Of a stretch of 64,000 bases of DNA, positions 1-8,585 are shown one piece after another. Position 1 is the stretch's first letter, and each line of letters opens with the position of its first letter. Below the pieces are notes generated by a model. That model did no database searches. It worked only from the letters and a program-made list of their open reading frames with translations, and was not told the origin of the DNA. The translations under genes were made by a program, and so were the position numbers. Origin of the DNA: Brevifilum sp029548365 (GTDB taxonomy: Bacteria > Chloroflexota > Anaerolineae > Anaerolineales > Anaerolineaceae); assembly GCA_035376985.1 (NCBI GenBank), contig DAOSSA010000006.1, positions 1 to 64,000 of the forward strand, read 5' to 3'.

Positions 1-231
1 TATGGTACCCGCTGGTGCGGCGATTGCAAGCGAGCGAAGCGGATTTTGGATGAGCGCCAGGTAGATTATGTCTGGGTTGATATTGATCAAAATGAGGACG
101 GAGAAGCCTTTGTTAAATCGACCAATCAAGGTAATCGCAGCGTTCCAACAATTATTTTTCCTGATGGTAGCATTCTGGTTGAACCAACAAACCAGGCATT
201 GATCAATAAATTAGAGGTTTTTGGTTTTTAA
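1..231 (+). CDS. Glutaredoxin-like / mycoredoxin-type thiol oxidoreductase (5' end missing)
   Basis: The reading frame is open from the first base of the window, so the gene starts upstream. It carries Y-G-T-R-W-C-G-D-C-K at its left end, a CxxC redox pair of the glutaredoxin/mycoredoxin type (WCGDC instead of the commoner CPYC). The cis-proline motif S-V-P-T-I-I-F-P-D-G follows about 45 residues later, as expected for a thioredoxin fold. About 77 residues are present, close to the whole of an ~80-residue family member, so only the first few residues are missing. Such proteins reduce mixed disulfides in the cytoplasm; the thiol used here cannot be told. An in-frame TTG at base 46 lies after the active site and is not the start. 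Confidence 0.85.
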   Translation, partial: YGTRWCGDCKRAKRILDERQVDYVWVDIDQNEDGEAFVKSTNQGNRSVPTIIFPDGSILVEPTNQALINKLEVFGF

Positions 232-295
232 AAATCCACCCTTAACAAAACAATCTTGATCGAAATGACCAAGAGGCATCAATCAGAAAGCTAAT

Positions 296-544
296 TTAAG
301 CCTCTCTTGATCCTTGTATCAATTCTTTACCAATTAAAAAGATGATCAAACCAAAGAGAAGGCCTCCAGCTGTTGTAACAAAAATATAGGCAGTCTTGCG
401 TTGTTTTGAATATCTCGGAGAGTTTTCAAGGCGTGAGCGTAGATTTCCCACAAATCGCTGATCAGGCTTAATCGGATGAAACCTGCTTTTTAGTATTCGC
501 TCAAGTGCTAACAGCTCATCGCTGGCGGATGGATGATCCTTCAT
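296..544 (-). CDS. Small single-pass membrane protein in the sigma-factor operon
   Basis: 82 residues: a polar, basic N-terminal half (about 1-50) and one hydrophobic segment near residues 52-72 ending in K-E-L-I-Q-G. The ATG is preceded by GGGAGAAATATGGA. It is the last gene of a leftward operon, 13 bases after the DegV gene, which follows an ECF-type sigma factor. I do not recognise a family. Position and topology (cytoplasmic N-terminus, one anchor) would suit an anti-sigma or membrane-tether role, but no zinc-binding anti-sigma motif (HxxxCxxC) is present, so this is only a guess from context. Confidence 0.6.
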   Translation of the reverse strand: MKDHPSASDELLALERILKSRFHPIKPDQRFVGNLRSRLENSPRYSKQRKTAYIFVTTAGGLLFGLIIFLIGKELIQGSREA

Positions 545-557
545 TCCATATTTCTCC

Positions 558-1403
558 CTAAATCATTTCCGGATATGCCACGATCCCAACTGTTTTGGGG
601 CCAAGATTCGCAGCTACCGAAATTGAAAGCTCTGTGAAAATGGTCTCAGTGACATTAAGCGTATCAGTAATCATTTTATGCAATAATTCTGCAGTAGGCT
701 TGTCCTGTGAATGAACAATCGCCACCTTAATCGCTTCATTGCCAAACCGCTGATGAACTTTACCAACAATTTTTTCCAAAGATTTTCTACGTGTCCTCAC
801 CAAGTCCGACATGCTCAATAAACCTTCTTTCAGCGTGACAATTGGCTTAATATTTAAAATTGATGTTAAAGCGGCTTGCAGCCTGCCAACCCTTCCCGAC
901 CGATACGCAAACTCCAGGTTGTCAATGGTTAGAACAATGATCAATTTATCTCTCAGCAGGCGAAGTTTTTCCAGAATATGTTCAATGGTTTCACCGGCGA
1001 TATCCCGCATGCGTGCTTCTCGTGCCATCAATGCAAGCACTGCAGATCCCGCATTCGAGTCAAACGTGATCACTTCAATCTTATTTTTAAGCCCTTCGGC
1101 AGCTTTTTGCACCATTTGAACAGTTGCTGACATTTTCCCAGACACATTGATCGATAGGACAGTATCACCTGCATCATATAAATTTTCAATCAATGCTTTG
1201 ATCATGGTCGGTGATGGAGCTGCAGTTATGGGTCGATTCTTTTCATCCTGAACCAGTTCATAAAACAGGTCAGGGTTGATATCCACGCCCTGGTAGTAGG
1301 TTTTATCACCAATTTGGATTGGAATGGGTACGATTTGGAACTGGTATTTTTCTTCCCAACCTTCTGGCATATCGCCTGAACCATCGATGAGTATTTTAAG
1401 CAT
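558..1403 (-). CDS. DegV family fatty-acid-binding protein (FakB-like)
   Basis: 281 residues, full length for the family. The N-terminus K-I-L-I-D-G-S-G-D-M-P is the DegV start, and R-S-G-R-V-G-R-L with the following I-L-N-I-K-P-I-V is the typical family core. DegV/FakB proteins bind an acyl chain and present it to the kinase FakA, which makes acyl-phosphate for phospholipid synthesis. A FakA-like DhaL protein is encoded at 24035-25720, so both halves of a fatty-acid kinase are in this window though not adjacent. The start overlaps the end of the sigma-factor gene by 8 bases, implying co-transcription and translational coupling. A GGAG lies about 10 bases before the ATG. Confidence 0.88.
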   Translation of the reverse strand: MLKILIDGSGDMPEGWEEKYQFQIVPIPIQIGDKTYYQGVDINPDLFYELVQDEKNRPITAAPSPTMIKALIENLYDAGDTVLSINVSGKMSATVQMVQKAAEGLKNKIEVITFDSNAGSAVLALMAREARMRDIAGETIEHILEKLRLLRDKLIIVLTIDNLEFAYRSGRVGRLQAALTSILNIKPIVTLKEGLLSMSDLVRTRRKSLEKIVGKVHQRFGNEAIKVAIVHSQDKPTAELLHKMITDTLNVTETIFTELSISVAANLGPKTVGIVAYPEMI

Positions 1404-1962
1404 TTTCTTCTTCTCCTGTGCTCATAATATCGCGCAATTCCAGCAGTGTCCGGTGATAAAGACTTTTGATCGCGCCTTCGCTCTTTCTCAGAATTTTCCC
1501 AATCTCTGCATTTGAGAGTTGATCCAAAAATTTTAGCACCAACAATTCCTGGCGAATGGGTGAAAGCTTACGAATTGCTGTCATTAATTTTTCAATTTCC
1601 TGTGTCTTGGCCGTTTGCTTTTCCGGGTGATAGTCGTTCTGGGGTATAAACTGAGCCTGTTCATCATCCAGTGCTATTTCCCGCTTTCTCACTCGATCTT
1701 GATAGTAATTTGCAACCAGGTTGTGCGCAATTCGGTACAACCACGCTGAAAAAGGCAAACCCATGTGACGATAACCTTTTATATTGCTCATCGCCTTAAA
1801 AAACACCTGCCCCGTCAGGTCCTCTGCATCCTTTACGCTGTCAGTGCGAAAATAAATGTAGTTATAGATGCGGTCAACATACCGCTCGTACAGTAAGCCA
1901 AAAGCGTTTGGATCAGATTTCGCTGCATCGATCAGGGCGATTTCTTCCTGCGGATCTATCAC
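1396..1962 (-). CDS. RNA polymerase sigma factor, sigma-70/ECF type
   Basis: 188 residues with both ECF core regions. Region 2 (about 15-85) shows L-Y-E-R-Y-V-D-R-I-Y-N-Y-I-Y-F-R, then D-A-E-D-L-T-G-Q-V-F-F-K and F-S-A-W-L-Y-R-I-A-H-N. Region 4 (about 125-180) is a helix-turn-helix, Q-L-S-N-A-E-I-G-K-I-L-R-K-S-E-G-A-I-K-S-L. It directs RNA polymerase to a specific promoter set. The start appears to be GTG at 1962. It heads the operon with the DegV and small membrane protein genes. No recognisable anti-sigma factor is encoded beside it except possibly the 82-residue membrane protein. Confidence 0.92.
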   Translation of the reverse strand: MIDPQEEIALIDAAKSDPNAFGLLYERYVDRIYNYIYFRTDSVKDAEDLTGQVFFKAMSNIKGYRHMGLPFSAWLYRIAHNLVANYYQDRVRKREIALDDEQAQFIPQNDYHPEKQTAKTQEIEKLMTAIRKLSPIRQELLVLKFLDQLSNAEIGKILRKSEGAIKSLYHRTLLELRDIMSTGEEENA

Positions 1963-2526
1963 AGATGACCGCCTAGTTGCTTAATAGTCATTAACAAAGA
2001 ATTCCTCAAAAAGTCACATGAAATTGGAAATGGATTGACTTATATCTGATTATAACAAAATCAGCCAATATAGGAATGAATCAAACCTTAAGTTCATCAA
2101 CCATTAATTTTTTCCTTTTTCGACCTTGAAACAGCAATTCAGTCCACCCAAGGCGTGAAGTAGACTCTTTCCATAATCGCTGAGATCACCAGGCGCCAAG
2201 ACTTTTCTCTCGTCTTTTCCCGATGATGCAAAAAATAACACAATTGGCGTGCAACCTGTCCAAACTGCAGGTGATTAAAATCATATCTCTTATTAATATC
2301 CGAAAAACATAACCACAAGCAATGTATAATATAATGTAACTACAGAAATATAATGGCAATATCCTTTAGAATAATTCTCGTATGCGTTACGGGCAATGAT
2401 GCAGGTATATCACGCTTGCATGTGGAGGTTCCAATTTCTTAATCGGTACGCATGGCTAGATTTAAAACATGTCAGCGGCATTATTAATAATATTTTAAAA
2501 AAATTTCCCAATGAAGGAGTACAAAA
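1963..2526. other. Intergenic region between divergent operons; possible promoter for the GlyA-GcvT fusion
   Basis: 564 bases with no supported gene. An AT-rich stretch contains TATAAT at 2325-2330, a plausible -10 box for the rightward glyA-gcvT gene, but no good -35 box lies 16-18 bases before it. TTGACT at 2035-2040 has no convincing partner. I searched for the conserved pieces of a glycine riboswitch, which often controls glycine-cleavage genes, and did not see them. A clear ribosome binding site (AAGGAG) sits just before the ATG at 2527. Confidence 0.4.
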
Positions 2527-5500
2527 ATGCGTCAATTTCATCATCAAAAAGACCTGGAGAATATCGATCCGGGCCTTTATGAAATAATTAAACTTGAAGA
2601 AGAAAGACAGGTAAGACGCTTGATCATGATCCCCAGTGAATCTGCAACGCCTGTGGCAGTGCGCGAGTCACTGGGTTCGATCTTCACCAATATTTATGCC
2701 GAGGGTTATCCACCTCCAGAAACACAGAAGTACACCGAGGAGGAAATCCTTGATTACACCCACATGCTGGGTATGTACCGGCGATATAGCGACCCGCGCT
2801 TTTACAAAGGCGTGGAATACGTTGATGTCGTTGAAGCCTTAGCCAGGCATCGCTGCGCTACGGTCTTTGCCACCAACAACCTGACTCCGGATGACCTGTA
2901 TGTGAATGTCCAGCCATTATCTGGTGCACCCGCAAATAATGCTGTTTATTCTGCCTTTCTACAGCCAGGCGATACCATCCTTGGAATGAATTTGTTGCAT
3001 GGTGGTCACCTCACCCATGGCTCTTCCGTCAACCGTTCGGGCATGATTTACAATGCCCAGCACTATTCTGTTGACCCGGTAACAGAGCAACTGGATTACG
3101 ATGCAATCCTTGAAAAAGCACTCGATGTTAAGCCAAAGATCATCATCGCTGGCTATTCCAGTTATCCCTGGATGCCAGATTGGCAAAAGTTCCGGGAAAT
3201 TGCCGACAGCGCAGGCGCACTCCTGCTGACAGACGTGAGCCATATCGCCGGTCTAATTGCGGCGGGTGTGGTTCCCTCTCCAGTTGGGTTTGCTCACATC
3301 ATCACGTTTACTACACATAAAAGCATGTTGGGACCTCGCGGCGCCTGTATCATCACCGATAATCCAGATTTTTCTAAGAAAATCGATAAAAGCATTTTCC
3401 CGGGCGAACAAGGCGGTCCTCATATTAACACAATTGCCTCAATGGCGCTGGCTTTTAAACTGGCACAAACCGACGCGTTTAGAAGGCTTCAAGCCCAGGT
3501 CTTGAAGAACGCAGTCGCATTTGCCGATCAACTCCAAAAGCGTGGAATGCGCGTTCCCTATCAGGGCACCAATACCCATCTTGTTCTTCTGGATTGTAAA
3601 ACGGTCAAAGCCAAAGATGGGACACATCTTTCCGGCGAAATGGGCGCACGAATTCTTGATATCGCTGGCATTGTTGCCAACTACAATACCATTCCAGGCG
3701 ATCGCTCGACCTTCTCTGCTTCTGGGATTCGGTTTGGAACACACTGGCTGACCCAGCGTGGCCTGGAAACTGCAGAATTCTCACAAATTGCAGATATCAT
3801 CTGTGACCTGTTCTGCGCGGTCACACCCTATAAAATGCCCGGGCGTACACGAACATTACAGCATGCAAAAGTCGATTTCAACATCCTTGAAGATGCAAAG
3901 CGGCGCGTTATTGCCCTTGCAGAAAAAGCGGACCCTCTCATCGACCTGCCTAAAAACCATGGCTATCCGCATTTCTTCAGCTTAGACGACAATATTGATG
4001 CCGAATGGGCCCGGTTTTCACTCTCTGGCGATCAGATCCGAATGTTCCTTGACTACACTTTGGTCAGTGAAATTGAGAACCTGGATGAGGGAGAAAGCCA
4101 GGCAACCGTGATCCACACCTCTGAAGGCTCGATTAATGGCGTGATCAAATGCCTGAACCCGTGCACATTTACCCTTTATGTGCCTGGTAATCAAGCAGGA
4201 TTGACCAGCACCTGGTTACGTAATCTCTCTGACGGTTACATCAAATTTGACGATGATCTGATGCTTATCGTTCCAGGACCTGTACGCGTTGAAGATATGC
4301 CCCCTGGTGCACCAGATAAAGTCAGTAAAAACCTCTCAAGCAATCGTAAACCTTACTATATCGGGATGGATAATGACGAACATACAGGTGAAATCCTGCC
4401 TGAATTTGTGTGGGAGGAACCGCAATCTGAAGAACTCCGCAGGACACCGCTCTTCCAAACCCATGTAAACATGGGAGCCAGAATGGTCCCCTTTGCGGGT
4501 TGGGAGATGCCGGTTTGGTACACCTCGGTTGTGGAAGAACACAAGGCTGTGCGCCAGACAGCGGGTTTGTTTGACGTCACCCATATGGGTGTTTATCAGG
4601 CAGAAGGACCGGATGCTGCTATCTTCCTTGATAGCGTCTGCGGAAACGATATCAGCTGGCTGGCTGTCGGCGAATCCTGTTATACACATTTCATGGACCT
4701 GGATGCCAATGTCATCGATGATCTGCTGGTCTACCGACGGGATACACAAAAATTCCTGGTTGTGGTCAACGCCTCCAATGATGATAAAGATTGGGCCTGG
4801 TTAAACGCAGTGCGCAAAGGCGAAGTATTGGTTGACAGAAACAAGTCATGGGCAGTTGCCTTTGGCAGAAACGTCACCTTGCGAAATCTGCGCGATCCTC
4901 AGGCAGGTGAAGACATGCTGGTAGATATCGCCATACAAGGGCCAAAATCTCGTGATATTTTACTTTCACTTAATTGCTCTCTCGTGGATCGAGAAGCCAT
5001 CTTAGAATTGGGCAGGTCTCATCTCTGTGAAGCAACCCTGGATGGGATTCCCATCGTGGTGTCACGAACCGGTTATACCGGCGAACAAATCGGTTATGAA
5101 CTCTTTGTTCACCCTGATCGCTCCGTTGACCTCTGGAACAAACTGATCCAGATTGGTCAACCTTACGGGATCAAACCCTGTGGGTTAGGCGCTCGAGATT
5201 CTCTGCGCACGGAGGCTGGCCTTCCGCTTTATGGTCATGAAATGGGCGGCGAGCTCAACTTAGGCACCAGCGAGGCTGGCTTTAGCTGGTTCGTCAAACG
5301 CCACAAGCCCTGGTTCATCGGACGAACGGCATTCCTGGAAAGAGAAGATAAACGGGAAGGAAATATTGTTCGCTTCAGGTTTGATGAAAAACGAACTCGC
5401 CTGGCACATTTAGGTGACCCGGTCGTTGATGAGCGTGGCAAGGTTATTGGCACTGTCACCAGTTGTGCCATTGATACTGAGGGCTCACTCACCGGTCAGG

Positions 5501-5661
5501 CCTATGTTTTAGACAAATACACAAAGGAAGATACCCCTATTTTGATCTACCAAAGCACTCCTTCATCTGGTGGAAAGGCTTTGGGGCAACTGCAAACAGG
5601 TGACCGGGTCACCTTACCATCCCGGGCAACAGTCATTAGTCGCTATCCAAAAAGGAGTTAA
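2527..5661 (+). CDS. Fused serine hydroxymethyltransferase - glycine cleavage T protein (GlyA-GcvT)
   Basis: 1044 residues, two enzymes in one chain. Residues about 15-470 are a serine hydroxymethyltransferase (serine + tetrahydrofolate to glycine + methylene-tetrahydrofolate): I-P-S-E-S near 37, the PLP lysine in F-T-T-H-K-S (Lys265), then a small domain. Residues about 480-635 are a linker region I cannot assign. Residues about 640-1035 are an aminomethyltransferase (T protein): V-P-F-A-G-W-E-M-P-V-W-Y, D-V-T-H-M-G, R-T-G-Y-T-G-E and the C-terminal barrel. The SHMT part has an extra ~20-25 residues in the Y-A-E-G-Y-P...Y-K-G-V-E-Y-V-D loop. The fusion couples two methylene-tetrahydrofolate-producing steps of glycine/serine interconversion. 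ATG follows AAGGAG at good spacing. The next gene starts 6 bases downstream. Confidence 0.93.
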   Translation: MRQFHHQKDLENIDPGLYEIIKLEEERQVRRLIMIPSESATPVAVRESLGSIFTNIYAEGYPPPETQKYTEEEILDYTHMLGMYRRYSDPRFYKGVEYVDVVEALARHRCATVFATNNLTPDDLYVNVQPLSGAPANNAVYSAFLQPGDTILGMNLLHGGHLTHGSSVNRSGMIYNAQHYSVDPVTEQLDYDAILEKALDVKPKIIIAGYSSYPWMPDWQKFREIADSAGALLLTDVSHIAGLIAAGVVPSPVGFAHIITFTTHKSMLGPRGACIITDNPDFSKKIDKSIFPGEQGGPHINTIASMALAFKLAQTDAFRRLQAQVLKNAVAFADQLQKRGMRVPYQGTNTHLVLLDCKTVKAKDGTHLSGEMGARILDIAGIVANYNTIPGDRSTFSASGIRFGTHWLTQRGLETAEFSQIADIICDLFCAVTPYKMPGRTRTLQHAKVDFNILEDAKRRVIALAEKADPLIDLPKNHGYPHFFSLDDNIDAEWARFSLSGDQIRMFLDYTLVSEIENLDEGESQATVIHTSEGSINGVIKCLNPCTFTLYVPGNQAGLTSTWLRNLSDGYIKFDDDLMLIVPGPVRVEDMPPGAPDKVSKNLSSNRKPYYIGMDNDEHTGEILPEFVWEEPQSEELRRTPLFQTHVNMGARMVPFAGWEMPVWYTSVVEEHKAVRQTAGLFDVTHMGVYQAEGPDAAIFLDSVCGNDISWLAVGESCYTHFMDLDANVIDDLLVYRRDTQKFLVVVNASNDDKDWAWLNAVRKGEVLVDRNKSWAVAFGRNVTLRNLRDPQAGEDMLVDIAIQGPKSRDILLSLNCSLVDREAILELGRSHLCEATLDGIPIVVSRTGYTGEQIGYELFVHPDRSVDLWNKLIQIGQPYGIKPCGLGARDSLRTEAGLPLYGHEMGGELNLGTSEAGFSWFVKRHKPWFIGRTAFLEREDKREGNIVRFRFDEKRTRLAHLGDPVVDERGKVIGTVTSCAIDTEGSLTGQAYVLDKYTKEDTPILIYQSTPSSGGKALGQLQTGDRVTLPSRATVISRYPKRS

Positions 5662-5667
5662 TTGCTT

Positions 5668-6885
5668 ATGAACACATTATGGAACGATAGATTTGCCAGT
5701 CGGACGGACCTAATTGGAAGCTCTGCAATACGGGAACTCTTAAAAATCACGTCCCTCCCCGATGTAATTTCCTTCGCAGGCGGTTTGCCAGCACCGGAGG
5801 TGTTTCCAATTGAGCGCTTTAAGGAAGCAGCAGAAGTCGTACTCACAGAAATGGGAGATCGCGCACTGCAATACGGCACCACAGAAGGCTATCAGCCCTT
5901 GCGTGAAATGATCGCAAAAAATGCCAGTAAATATGGCATTAATATTACTGCTGATAATGTGCTGATCACCACGGGATCGCAACAAGCCCTTGACCTGCTT
6001 GGCAAAATCCTTATCAACCGGGGCGATCGAATTCTGGTCGAATCCCCTACTTATCTCGGTGCTTTACAGGCATGGAACGCTTATGGCGTGAAATATGTCA
6101 CCATTCCTTATGATGATGATGGTATGCAAATTGATCTTCTGGAATCGCGTTTACGCAGAGGAATCAAATTTATTTACGTCCTGCCGAATTTTCAGAACCC
6201 GACAGGTGTCACCCTTTCTCGTGAACGCAGAATTAGGCTGGTTGAATTAGCAAACGCTTATGGCGTTCCCATCATCGAAGATGATCCCTATGGCCAGTTG
6301 AGGTATGAGGGCGATCATATCGAACCTGTTGTCGTTCTGGATGATCAATACAGCTCCCTGGGTGAACAGGCTTACAATGGAAATGTAATTTATACCAGTA
6401 CCTTCTCAAAAACCCTGGCTCCTGGCTTACGCCTGGCCTGGGTTATTGCACCACCTGAAGTCATAACAAAACTGGTTCAAGCAAAACAAGGCGCAGACCT
6501 TAACACCTCAACATTGAATCAGTTCCTGGCATATGAAGTCGCTAACGGTCCCTGGATGGATACCCATATTAAGACCATTCGCGATACTTATAAAGAGCGA
6601 CGCGATGTTATGCTTAATGCACTGGAGGAATATATGCCAGAAGGCGTTCATTGGACGCGTCCCAAAGGCGGGTTATTCCTGTGGGTGACCTTACCAGAAG
6701 GTTTGAACTCCAGCCACCTCTTCCCGACAGCGATTGAGAAAAAGGTTGCCTTTGTACCTGGCACCTCCTTCCACCCACTGGGAGGTGGAGAAAACACAAT
6801 GCGGCTTAATTTCTCCTGCATGAGGCCAGAACTAATCGTTGAGGGTATCAAACGCCTATCCGAAGTATTCAAACAGAACCTCTAG
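5668..6885 (+). CDS. PLP-dependent aminotransferase, class I/II (2-aminoadipate / aromatic-type, LysN-like)
   Basis: About 405 residues. It begins with the family motif D-V-I-S-F-A-G-G-L-P-A-P-E-V-F, has the substrate/PLP region T-T-G-S-Q-Q-A-L-D-L, the P-N-F-Q-N-P-T-G-V-T motif, the E-D-D-P-Y-G-Q-L-R-Y aspartate that contacts the pyridine nitrogen, and the Schiff-base lysine in S-T-F-S-K-T-L-A-P-G-L-R. The C-terminal R-L-N-F-S arginine binds the substrate carboxylate. It transfers amino groups between amino acids and 2-oxoacids; the true substrate cannot be fixed from sequence. I chose ATG 5668; an in-frame TTG at 5662 is also possible given the GGAG at 5654-5657. Probably co-transcribed with the upstream fusion gene and could feed glycine/serine nitrogen metabolism. 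Confidence 0.9.
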   Translation: MNTLWNDRFASRTDLIGSSAIRELLKITSLPDVISFAGGLPAPEVFPIERFKEAAEVVLTEMGDRALQYGTTEGYQPLREMIAKNASKYGINITADNVLITTGSQQALDLLGKILINRGDRILVESPTYLGALQAWNAYGVKYVTIPYDDDGMQIDLLESRLRRGIKFIYVLPNFQNPTGVTLSRERRIRLVELANAYGVPIIEDDPYGQLRYEGDHIEPVVVLDDQYSSLGEQAYNGNVIYTSTFSKTLAPGLRLAWVIAPPEVITKLVQAKQGADLNTSTLNQFLAYEVANGPWMDTHIKTIRDTYKERRDVMLNALEEYMPEGVHWTRPKGGLFLWVTLPEGLNSSHLFPTAIEKKVAFVPGTSFHPLGGGENTMRLNFSCMRPELIVEGIKRLSEVFKQNL

Positions 6886-6904
6886 GCAAAGTTTGATTTT
6901 AAAG

Positions 6905-6945
6905 AAAAAAGAGGCTGTTTTTTTGGTCAGTCTCTTTTTTATTTT
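6905..6945. terminator. Bidirectional intrinsic terminator
   Basis: AGAGGCTG pairs with CAGTCTCT (one G-T wobble) around a short T-rich loop and is followed by TTTTTT on the + strand. Read from the other strand the same stem is followed by GCCTCTTTTTTCTTT. It lies between two convergent genes and can stop both. Confidence 0.8.
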
Positions 6946-6950
6946 TCAGG

Positions 6951-8527
6951 CTAATAATGGGTCATACTATTGTGTTGCCAGATTGAAAAATTCGAAAGTA
7001 TTGAATCCCCAATAAATTCGCGTAAAATCGAATTATCAGGGATCAAGTTCTGATCGATTGGTAAAAACCATTGCAGGAATTTGAGCAGCCGTTTGGCTTC
7101 AATATATTCAGGTGACCCGAAGGGAACCTGCCTTAACAGCGGCTCGACCAATGGTTTTAAGGCTGAAAGCTCGTATGAAAGCGCGGAATTGAACATGATA
7201 TCTGCATTTTCCTGGTAAGGAAAGATGTGGTTCTTTTCGCCCTGCCTGACCAATTCCCACATGTTGATGGTTTGCTGGGCAGTATAACCCCGGTCGCGGG
7301 AGTCACGCACAATTCGCCGTAGCTCTCGGGTATCCGTCGTTGAAATGCGGTTATGGCGGTCGAGATTCAATTGCGTCAAACAAGATACATAAATCTTGTA
7401 AGTTTGCTCATCAGGAAAATTTTCTAACAGCTTCGGATTCAATCCATGGATTCCTTCCAGGATAATCATCTGATCCGGGGCTAATCGGATTTCATCTCCT
7501 GGCTCGTTTTTGCCTTTTCTAAAATTATAGTGTCGTAATTGCACCCTTTCACNNNNNNNNNNNNNNNNNNNNNNNNNNNNNNNNNNNNNNNNNNNNNNNN
7601 NNNNNNNNNNNNNNNNNNNNNNNNNNNNNNNNNNNNNNNNNNNNNNNNNNNNATGTCATTGGCAATCCGAGAAATTTGCTGCGTATGGAGTGCTTCAGAA
7701 ACCAGGATTACTTCATTGATGCGGTCTTCTTTTATGGCATCATTCAATGCACCCACGCTTTGAATGCCCAGAGTTTCCAACCAACCGCCATATTGACGAA
7801 ATGCTGTTAACAATTGTGGAGAACTGGTCAGTGGTGATAAATAATTGGGGGCGTGTTTCCCAGGAAAACGGATCACAAAACCCAGATCAATCAGTTGAAG
7901 ATCAAAACGTTTTAAATACCCGGTCGAAGGCACCATGTAGCCGTGATGATAATCTCGCATATCGTGTAATGAATACAGCACAAGGTCATCGCCAACGCGA
8001 TAATTTAATAAACGCAGTTTATCGTCCTGACCAAGTTTACTGAAAAAAGCCTTTGCTTCAGAAAGGGAAACCTTTTCTTTCAGAAGAGGTGCATCTTCAT
8101 CAACCAGGGCACGCATGCGCGCCTCCAGGGCATCCAAAGATTCCTTCTGGAAAGGCTCCTGTTCACGAACATGGCAATAATAAGCCCCGGATGAGACAGA
8201 ATGATCAATGGTCAACGTCCAATCCGGGAAGAGTTCCAGGAAAGCCACTTCCAGTAAAAAGGTCAAAGAACGCCTGTAAATCCTGGCGCCATCGGTGTCC
8301 GTCATAACCACCGGTGTGACTTTTGCGTCCGCTGAAATCGGGAAGGTCAACTCACGTAACTCGTGGTTCACAATCGCACCAACGATCAACGGCTGCTCAG
8401 GCTTCTGATATTTGCGCATGAATTCTCCGACAGGGGTGTGCCGGGGACCGCTCATCACAGTTCCGTCGCTAAGAACGACTTCAACTTCATCGCGCATTTT
8501 CGACTCGATTTTTATTTGATCATGCAT
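6951..8527 (-). CDS. Nucleoside (uridine) kinase with N-terminal TGS/ThrRS-like domain, interrupted by an assembly gap
   Basis: One gene split by 100 unknown bases. The N-terminal part (8527 down to 7653) has a TGS-like ubiquitin fold (about 1-70) and a threonyl-tRNA-synthetase second-additional-domain-like region (about 85-200, with D-H-S-V-S-S-G-A-Y-Y). The C-terminal part resumes on the far side of the gap with Q-L-R-H-Y-N-F-R-K-G-K, then I-I-L-E-G-I-H-G-L-N and R-R-I-V-R-D-S-R-D-R-G-Y-T-A, which are uridine-kinase/phosphoribulokinase motifs. The Walker A P-loop should lie in the gap. The two halves are in different frames across the 100 N, so the real gap length must be 2 modulo 3, not 100. 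The enzyme would phosphorylate a nucleoside or similar alcohol with NTP. The start has AAGGGTG upstream. Confidence 0.85.
7553..7652. other. Assembly gap (100 N)
   Basis: Exactly 100 N, a conventional placeholder for an unknown scaffold gap. It falls inside the nucleoside kinase gene. Comparison with the usual family layout suggests roughly 200-250 real bases (about 70-80 residues including the P-loop) are missing; that estimate is from memory of the family. Confidence 0.97.
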
Positions 8528-8585
8528 CGTATCACCCTTAAATAATTGTGATTGTTAATATTAGAAGAAATCAGTTCATTGCTGA

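Noticed and set aside
1396..1962. Whole-operon anti-sigma factor
   Set aside because: The 82-residue membrane protein was considered as anti-sigma, but it has no HxxxCxxC zinc motif or clear sigma-binding fold, so the label was not used.
2041..2526. Glycine riboswitch upstream of the GlyA-GcvT gene
   Set aside because: The conserved GGAGAG...CTCTCAGGCA-type core was looked for and not found; only AT-rich sequence and weak promoter-like boxes are present.
7481..7552. Genuine frameshift in the nucleoside kinase
   Set aside because: The frame change coincides exactly with the 100-N placeholder, so it is an artefact of unknown gap length.
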